The position numbers and the translations under genes were made by a program. From Elephas maximus indicus (Eukaryota > Chordata > Mammalia > Proboscidea > Elephantidae), in NCBI RefSeq assembly GCF_024166365.1, contig NC_064826.1, positions 25,320,001 to 25,384,000 of the forward strand: a stretch of DNA of 64,000 nt, given 5' to 3'. Within the stretch, counting starts at the first letter, position 1. Every line of letters begins with the position of its first letter. The notes beneath the pieces were generated by a model. The model was not told the DNA's origin, searched no databases, and saw only the letters and a program-made list of their open reading frames with translations. This document shows, piece by piece, positions 56,590-64,000 of this stretch.

Positions 56590-57939
56590 TGTCTTAGTTA
56601 TTTAGTGCTGCTATAACAGAAATACCACAAGTGGATGGCTTTAACAAAAGTTTATTCTCTCACAGTCTAGTAGGCTACAAGTCCAAATTCAGGACGTCAG
56701 CTCCAGGGGAAGGCTTTCTCTTTTCTGTCGACTCTGAAGGAAGGTCCTTGTCATCAATCTTCCCCGAACAAGGAGCTTCTCAGGTGCAGGGGCCCCGGGT
56801 CCAGAGGACATGCTCTGCTCGTGGTACTACTTTCTTGCTGGTATGAGGTCCCCAATTCTCTGCTCACTTCCCTTTCCTTTTATCTCTTGTAAGATAAAAG
56901 GTGGTGCAGGCCACACCCCAGGAAAACTCCCTTTACATTGGATCAGGCATGTGACCTTAGTAAGGGTGTTACAATCCCACCCTAATCCTCTTTAACATAA
57001 TCTAATCTTGCTTCATTAGCCATAGGCAGAGATTAGGATTCACAACACATAGGGCAAATATATCAGTCAAAAAATGGAAGACAACCACACAATGCTGGGA
57101 ATCATGGCCTAATCAAGTTGATGTATACGTTTGGGGGACATAATTCAATCCATGACATTCCACTCTTTGGCCCCCCAAAATTCATGTCCTTGCCACTTGT
57201 AAAACCCATTCACTCCATCATATCATAGTAAATGTCTTAAATCAACTCCAAGTCCAAAATCCAAAAAATTCCTCTTCATCTGTGAATCTAGAATACAAGT
57301 TATCTGCTTCCAAAGTACAGTGAAGGACAGGCACAAGCTAGACATTTCCATTATAAATGAGAGAAATTGGAGGGAAAGAAGGCATAACAGGCACCAATCA
57401 AGTCAGCAGTACACATTACACTAGCCCTCAAGGCTTTGCAAATAATCTTCTGTTTTCTGAGACCATTTACACAATGACCCTGCCTTCCAGACTCTAGGTA
57501 TTGGCCATGCTTTCCAGATTCTGAGTGGAGGCCCCTTGGCCCTGGGCTTCAGCTCCACCCTTCCATGCCCACTGGGACAGAAACTCCATTCCCTGGGCTT
57601 TAGGTGCACCATTCTCCTAGGCCAGCTGAGTGGTGACTCCATCCTTAGAAACACCAGAGGCCATGGCTCCACCCTTTGAAACCCCAGAGGTCATGGCCAT
57701 ACCCTTTGAGACTCAGGCAGCTTGCCTTCCTGTATTCCTTGTCTCTTTAGCTTCTGCTTCCTGGTTCCTTGGCCTCTTGGCCCCTTAGGCCTCTCTGCCT
57801 GCGTCTGCCCTTGTGAGGCAAGTGTTCTAAAGCTCTTCAGCTCCACTGATAAATGTCTGGAGGCATCCCACTCTGCGAGTAAATCATGGCCAAACCAAGT
57901 TGACACATATTTTTGGGGGATACGATTCAATTCATGGCA
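56590..57939 (-). mobile_element. MaLR provirus remnant: 3' LTR, internal region, partial 5' LTR
   Basis: In reverse, a partial 5' LTR (about 57886-57939, starting TGCCATGAATTGAATCG) is followed by an internal region (57158-57885) and a complete 3' LTR (57157-56590, starting TGTCATGGATTGAATTATGT). The internal text (complement of 'ccactctttggccccccaaa' and 'aaatgagagaaattggaggg') resembles THE1/MST internal sequence. Most of the internal region and part of the 5' LTR are lost. The open frames inside (57421-57672, 57691-57951) are not recognisable retroviral proteins. Confidence 0.85.
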
Positions 57940-57964
57940 GTATCCTAGCAAGCATCAAGTCTAA

Positions 57965-58062
57965 ACAATTCCATTTTGGAAATGAGAAAATAACTTCCAG
58001 AGAGATTAAGTGATTTTCCTCATCATAAACTACAGCTGGTAAGTGGCAAAAATGAGGCTTAT
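57965..58062 (-). repeat. Partial MIR
   Basis: 'attttggaaatgagaaaata' and 'gagagattaagtgattttcc' resemble reverse MIR. Confidence 0.55.
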
Positions 58063-59510
58063 AGATAAGACTAAACTTATTTCAAATTCAGTACCCCTCC
58101 CACTTTGCCATGACAAATTATGAGAATTCCATGCACCTAGGTATAGTTAATGGATGAGAGATCTGTCTGGGGCTAAATATGCTCCTATAAAATACCCTCA
58201 AGTGCACATGATACCATATAGACAGTTGTGGTATGTGGAAGTGCTTTATAAACTACAAAGTCTGTATAAATTCAAGATGCGATTTTTCAGTGCCACCTGC
58301 CTTCATATGAGACTGGCCTCAGAAGAAACAGTTTATTCCTCTTCAACTTTGGTCAGCAATGACTTGGTCTCTCCTCTCTTGGGAGGTGTTTTTCTGAATT
58401 CTGCTGTATTCATAAGAATCCCCTGGGATGGAAAACCTTAAACAGGAATTTATTCTTTGTGGACTGGGGTGTACATAAGCAGAGTTAATATAATTAAAAA
58501 ATGGCAAGATCAATGATGCATTCAGGATAAATACCAATAATAATAGAATTTCTTGCCTTTGGATCTGGTATTTGGTCTGATCTCCCTATACCTCTAATCT
58601 TATGCATGTCATTTACAAATGAGTATTTCAAGTGAAGTGGTCAGATTGGCTTAGAAAAGAACAGGAAGATTGGAATTGCTTTATTTTCATGCTCAGAAAA
58701 ACACTGCAGTTCATATTAATAGTGGGTTGATTGCCCCATTCAGGTATACGCTGGACTCTACTTGTATCCTTATCCTGTTAAAATGCTATCATAAACTCTT
58801 CTTTTTCTGACATATCGATAGCTATCATATAAAAAAAAAAAAAAAAGATTTTTCTTTTTTTTTATCATACCCATTTAAAGAGTGATGAGTCTTTCTAAGT
58901 TGAATTCCAGAGTGATTAGCATGCTGCTGTTGTCATTACCCAGTATAAATCACATGGTCATAATTGAAACTGTTTCAGGCAGCCTGGACAACACGATCTC
59001 TCCCTTTGGGAACTGTCACCACTAAGATAGTCTAAGGGCAGTTTATAAGATGTAAATGTGGTGCTTTCCAAAAGCAAAGACCACGCTATTCTGAAATGCT
59101 ACTGGGTCCTTTGGTACCTGGCTATTACTGTACCCCTTGAATGCCAAAAAGACCTCAAAGACACCTGAGGAAATAAAGAAATCATCAATATTTAAAGATA
59201 AATAAAGAGGAATAGAAGGCTTATCCACCACTGCCCTTTGTTTAGGTCTAGAGGAGATAGTGATATTCAGGCATACCAGAAATTGAGAAAAAAGTGTTTT
59301 CCAAAGGTTACATGCCCTTGTTCTAAAGCCATTCATCTTCCTAATTTGCTTCCTTGCCTTGCTCTTCTCCACTCCTAGTCCTTGATCTAATGAAATTTCT
59401 TCAATGCCCTCCCCACTGTTCCCACTATTTCTCTCTTGATTTGAGAATTAAAAGGTAGGTGTGGAAGGAGAGGATGGAAGAGCTTGGAAAACTTATGGAA
59501 AGGACTAAGC
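58063..59510. other. No gene recognised
   Basis: Frames at 58154 (+, 95 codons), 58343 (-) and 59043 (-, 109 codons) were examined. None shows a recognised domain. A and T tracts lie at 58830-58863. Confidence 0.4.
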
Positions 59511-59511
59511 T

Positions 59512-59725
59512 ATTGAGTTCATACTTGGTGCCAGGTCATGTGCTAAGTGCTTTACGTTTATCATTTTATTTAATATCCAGATCAAATAGAGATGGTTATG
59601 GATCCCATTTTAGAGTAGAGGAAACTGACACTCAGAGAACTTAAATAGCTAATCAATGGACATATATTGGTAGGTTACCGAAACAGATTTTGAATTCAGA
59701 GTGTATGCTCTTCTCCCTGTGTTAT
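59512..59725 (-). repeat. MIR
   Basis: 'catgtgctaagtgctttacg' and 'ggaaactgacactcagagaa' follow reverse MIR. Confidence 0.85.
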
Positions 59726-59981
59726 CGTGCCAGGTGGTCCACTGAAGGTTCCTTGCTAGTGGTCACCTAAGGGGTGGGTGATTTTCAAAACCTCATATGG
59801 CATGGATTAAAGAATAAGCACTAAGGGGAAAGAAAACAAGGCCAGGGTTAGCAAGCCACAAATACAGGAAGTCCTCCAATCTCCCACCACCTTATGGAGA
59901 GGCATGCCAGCTCAGGAAATCTTCCAGGCGCAGTGTAGATTTTATTCCAGTGGAGGAATTTGTGGGCATTCCTACTTATAG

Positions 59982-60138
59982 CCCAAGCCCACTGCCATCG
60001 AGTCAATTCCGACTTACAGCCACCCTATAGGACAGAGTGGAACTGCCCCTATGGTTTCCAAGGAGCGCCTGGTGGATTCGAACTGCCAAACTTTTGGTTA
60101 GCAGCAGTGGCACTTAACCACGACACCACCAGGGTTTC
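59982..60138 (-). mobile_element. AfroSINE, short form, with perfect 15-bp TSD
   Basis: Complement of tail, body and head. CATTCCTACTTATAG is duplicated exactly at 59967-59981 and 60139-60153. This suggests one of the younger insertions here. Confidence 0.98.
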
Positions 60139-60153
60139 CATTCCTACTTATAG

Positions 60154-61211
60154 GTATGAAAAAATACTTTTATAAATGATGGAATGCATGGACTATTTGG
60201 CACCATATATTTTTTATTTTTGGATACCAAATATTTATTTACAAGTACATTTTGTCTAAAATTACCATCTTTCTAATATCAAAGACCTTGGGTAGTTGGG
60301 AAATTTTGGGATCCATGCTTGAGTTACAGACCCCTGCTTGGGGAGGAAGTCTTCAATCCATGGTAAACTGCAATTGGGTACTGCCCCTCTAGCTGGAAAA
60401 ATGGGAGTCCCCCCTTTGTGGTCCAGGAAACTTGGAATGAGCCCTTGGTGTTGTATCTATATGATCCTGATTCTCAAAAATTAGACACGATGCCTATCGA
60501 AAGTATAGATGGTACATATATCTTCTTCTCCCCAAGGATCAGACTCTGGGACTCTTCGAGATACATAACTGCTCCATTGCTTTGGAAAGCTACTCTTTGG
60601 ACATTTGCATGGTACCAGTGACAGAAAGTGATCAAATAAGAGTTAATTATGGATGTCTGTAAAATCCCTATTTTCTTTTAACTGATTTAAATTGAAAAAA
60701 AAAAAAAAATGTTGGCTTTTGATCCTTTTTTTCCTCCTTACCATCCAAGTAAGGAAAATGAGGTTGAGAAGCAACTGCATCTTGCCCTGGGGTTTCTGCA
60801 GCCTGATGGTAATGCCAAGATGAGCACTAGACTAGACTTCTCTAATTTTCCATCCCAGTGCTTATCCTCTTGCCAGGAATGTGACTAGAGTGTTAAATTT
60901 AGAAACACTAACTTAGTGAGAAATTTAAACAGAAGTTCCAACATATCTGTGGGAGTTCAAATTTACAGTTTGTTGTTGGCAGTGTGTGGATTGGAAGAAT
61001 TAAGGGATTTGGCATGAGGCATTCATTTTGTCTGCTTATCCCTCTTCTCACCATTATTCAACTCAATGCAACAAACAGTTCTTAAGCACCTACAAACGGA
61101 ATTATTCTGCGTATATTGAGAAAGAGAGAGAAGAGTAAGACAATTCTTACCATCCAGGAATTTCACCCAGATACATTGGTCTCATTTTATACTTTGGGCA
61201 GTATCAACTTC
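60154..61211. other. No gene recognised
   Basis: The 67-codon plus frame at 60418-60621 (with WNEPLVLYLYDPDSQ) is unusually protein-like but I cannot match it to any family. Confidence 0.35.
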
Positions 61212-61226
61212 AAGAATATCAGCCCA

Positions 61227-61945
61227 CATGGGGACTATGGTCTTGGGGAATATCCAGCTCAATTGGCATAACATAGTTCATAAAGAAAATGTTCTACATT
61301 CTACTGTGGTGAGGAGCGTCTGGGGTCTTAAAAGCCTGTGAGTGGCCATCTAGGATACACCACTAGTCTCAACCCTTTGGGAGCAAGGAAGAATGAAGAA
61401 AACTAAAGTTGCAAGGGAAAGATTAGTCAAAAGGACTAATGGACCACATCTACCATGGCGTCCACCAGACTGAGTGCAGTAAAACTAGATAATTCCCAGC
61501 TACCACCACTGACTGCTCTGACAGGAATCACCATAGATGGTCCTGGACAGAGCTGGAGAAAAATGTAAAACAAAGTTCTAACTCAGAAAGAAAGACCAGA
61601 CTTGCTGGCCTGACAGAGACTGGAGAAACCCTGAGTGTATGGGCCCTGGGCACCCTATCAGCTCAGTAATGAAGTCACTCCAGAGGTTCACCCTTCAGCC
61701 AAAGATTGGCTAGGCCCATAAAACAAAACAAGACTAAAAGGGCACACCAGCCCTGGGGTGAGGACTAGAAGGCAGCAGGGGACAGGAAAGCTGGTAACAG
61801 GGAACCCCAAGGTTGAGAAGGGAGAGTGTTGACATGTTGTGGGATTGTTAACCAATGTCATAAAACAATGTGTGTACTAACTGTATAATGAGAAACTAGT
61901 TTGTTCTGTAAACCTTCATCTAAAGTACAATAAAAAAAAAAAAAA
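61227..61945 (+). mobile_element. L1 3' UTR insertion with poly(A) tail and TSD
   Basis: It ends 'ctaaagtacaataaa' and an A tract, resembling the 3' end of the L1 at 46684 ('acttaaagcacaataaa' in its own orientation); a shared 'tgacagagact' region lies near 61611. A 15-bp duplication with one mismatch flanks it (AAGAATATCAGCCCA 61212-61226; AAGAATATCAACCCA 61946-61960). Only untranslated sequence was inserted. Confidence 0.92.
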
Positions 61946-62375
61946 AAGAATATCAACCCAGGTGTACATAGTTATCTTTGCAAGTTGCTCAGAAGAGTAT
62001 TCTGAACTATTGGTAACTAATGTATATTTTTTCATGGTGGTGATGATTTTAGTAATAAAGGAAAATTAAGCAGAAAGGCAAATTAGTAGGTCTTCTTTAT
62101 CCAAGGAGTATAAGCACTGCACTTTCTGCACAAGGGGCTCCCAAGACTTTCCTGGTAGATCCTGGAGACTTACCAGGTAAATGCTTTATGTTTGTTGCTG
62201 CTTCAGTATATTTGTCATGAAATTTCTTTCCAGAAAGACTCTGTCTTGGAGAGGTGGGTATTTTTCTTTTCTGGTGGCAAATCTACCCAGTCTTCCTGGA
62301 TGAAGGGCAAAATCCTGCCTCCTCCAGAAAATACTTCTAAAAAAATCAGTTATTTATCGTCATAATAATTATGCT

Positions 62376-62772
62376 ATGTTGTTGTTGTTAACTGCTGTCA
62401 AACCAGCCCTGACCCATGGTGACCCCATGTACAACACAACAAAATATTGCCTGATCATGTGTCATCTTCACCATCATTGGAATGCTCAAGTCCATTGTGG
62501 CCACTGTGTATTTTGAGTGTTTTCCAACGTAGGGGGCTCATCTTTCATCACTGCATAAGATAAAAACCCATTGTGATCCATAGGGCTTTCATTGGATAAT
62601 TTTTGGAAGTAGACCGCCAAGCTTTTCTTCCTAGTTTGTCATAGTCTGGAAGTTCTGCTGAAACATATCCACCATGGATGACTGCTGATATTTGAAATAT
62701 TGGTGACATAGTTTCCAGCATTGTAGCACATGCAAGCTACCACAATATCAAAAACTGCCAGTGCTGGCAACT
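62376..62772 (-). mobile_element. RTE internal-deletion derivative (RTE-N-like)
   Basis: The RTE 3' end (62376-about 62508) is joined directly to the RTE 5' region (about 62509-62772); coding sequence is missing. Such a layout recalls non-autonomous RTE families described in elephants. The TSD is not clear. Confidence 0.85.
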
Positions 62773-62920
62773 CTAATTACAATCATGTTATGCTGAATTG
62801 CTAAATTATCCTATTCCCAGGTGTCTACTGTGAATGACCAAGGTTCACCTCCTTGAAACTTATACAATAGCTGCCTTTACATCCCAAGTGAATATTGTAG
62901 GGGGACTCTTGCCCTAGTGG

Positions 62921-63086
62921 AGTCCTGGTGGCACGGTGGTTAAGAGCTCAGCTGCTAACCAAAAGGTCGGCAGTTTGAATCCACCAGCCACTCCTTGGAA
63001 ACACTACGGGGCAGTTCTGCTCTATCCTGTAGGGTCACTATGAGTCAGAATTGACTCAATTGCAACGGGTTTAGTTTTAGTCTTTG
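62921..63086 (+). mobile_element. AfroSINE, short form, nested, with perfect TSD
   Basis: Complete head and tail. CTTGCCCTAGTGG is duplicated exactly at 62908-62920 and 63087-63099. The duplicated sequence includes the head of the next SINE, so this one inserted into it. Confidence 0.97.
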
Positions 63087-63090
63087 CTTG

Positions 63091-63295
63091 CCCTAGTGGT
63101 ACAATGATTAAAGTGCTTGGCTGCTAACCGAAAGGTCAGTGGTTTGAACCCACCAGCTGCTCCTGGGGAAAAAGATGCAGTCTGCTTCCATAAAGATTAC
63201 AGCCTTGGAAACCCTTTGGAGCAGTCTACTCTGCCCTATAGGGTTCCTATGAGTCGAGATCGACTCCAGGGCAACAGATTTGGTTTTTTGGTTTT
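63091..63295 (+). mobile_element. AfroSINE, long form, target of the nested insertion
   Basis: Head 'ccctagtggtacaatgatta', long-form segment 'aaaaagatgcagtctgcttc', and tail. Its first bases are duplicated before the nested SINE. Confidence 0.94.
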
Positions 63296-64000
63296 CTTCT
63301 GATCACACCTTAAGTATGACTTTGGTTTCCAGTCCCTCATAAAACGGCAACTGTCAGGACTATACTAGATCTTCAGCATCTTAAAAGCAGTATATTTTTT
63401 ATTTCTTCCTAACACAAATTAAGGATTATGCCAAAAAGAAAAGTGAATGTAGAAAGAGAAAAGTGAAGGCAGAAAATAAAGCTACAAATTCAGAAACAAA
63501 TGGGCTACAAAATAGAGATCAACGCATGGAGACACAAATCAGAAATACAGACCTGTAATGAGACAGGGAAAAAAAGATGTCATTAATATCCAATGCCTAA
63601 AAAACCCTAAGGGTAACCTGGGAAGTGTAATTGACTTTCACTGCAAGCTGTGGCATGGCTATCAAAAAGGTCAATGTAATTTGAGGCTGGCTATGCAGAG
63701 TCATCGCTTCCTAAAGTGAAGAGATAATGCTCTCTGTCTATGGGCCGGCCTTCACCCAGGAAACATATAAGCAGCTATCAAGGTGAATTTGAGACACTAA
63801 GCCACCTTTGGACCTGAGCACAAGTAATTATAGAGGCGCAAGGTGATCCCATGCTCATTTGATAGCTACAGAGCAGCCCCATCCTACTCAAGTGGTATGG
63901 CGTTTTCTAGGAGAGATTATTTATACACAGTGGTCCTCATTTAACTTGTCAGTTGCCTGTCCACAATGAGAAGTTGTCAGATCATTATTACTGAGTTCAC
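63296..64000. other. No feature recognised
   Basis: No repeat or gene identified up to the window edge. Confidence 0.5.

Noticed and set aside
57421..57951. Frames within the MaLR internal region
   Set aside because: They do not resemble gag, protease, polymerase or envelope, and lie in a decayed element.

Overview
This is a mammalian, non-coding, repeat-dominated window. I found no intact host gene and no exon I can support. The most diagnostic content is more than 40 copies of tRNA-derived SINEs whose 3' ends match the 3' end of an RTE-clade (BovB-like) LINE also present in several copies. From knowledge of AfroSINE, PSINE and RTE1 families, this points to Afrotheria, most likely an elephant such as Loxodonta. 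The species is an inference, not something the sequence states.

Layout: 1-7 kb has old MIR and L2 relics, early SINEs, and a 17-bp perfect hairpin at 4022-4060. 7.05-8.55 kb is an internally deleted RTE with a 12-bp target-site duplication (TSD). 8.7-13.8 kb holds scattered SINEs and then a remarkable run of four SINEs separated by five copies of one target motif. 14.4-16.2 kb is a long plus-strand RTE fragment with reverse-transcriptase motifs. 18.3-19.3 kb is an old repeat followed by a processed pseudogene of SYCP3, the synaptonemal complex gene. 22-33 kb has three minus-strand RTE copies (one about 2.8 kb) and old L1 pieces. 38.6-40.3 kb has two MaLR-type LTRs in opposite orientation. 46.7-49.1 kb is a young 5'-truncated L1 with 458 open ORF2 codons. 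49.6-52.8 kb is dense in SINEs. 54.7-58 kb has a SINE split by an LTR that carries an internal 286-bp tandem duplication, then a MaLR provirus remnant. 61.2-61.9 kb is a tailed L1 3'-UTR insertion. 62.4-63.3 kb has an RTE deletion derivative and two nested SINEs.

How the parts fit together: the RTE LINE probably supplied the retrotransposition machinery, and at least two SINE families with different tRNA heads copied its 3' tail. One of these, with a tRNA-Gly-like head, also appears to carry RTE 5'-end sequence in its body, so it reads as a tRNA head joined to an internally deleted RTE. L1 and MaLR elements are separate parasites in the same DNA. The remaining stretches are AT-rich sequence without a recognised gene, and I see no novel gene system here. 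The most original signals are repeated use of the same insertion target, the composite SINE, the LTR duplication and the hairpin.
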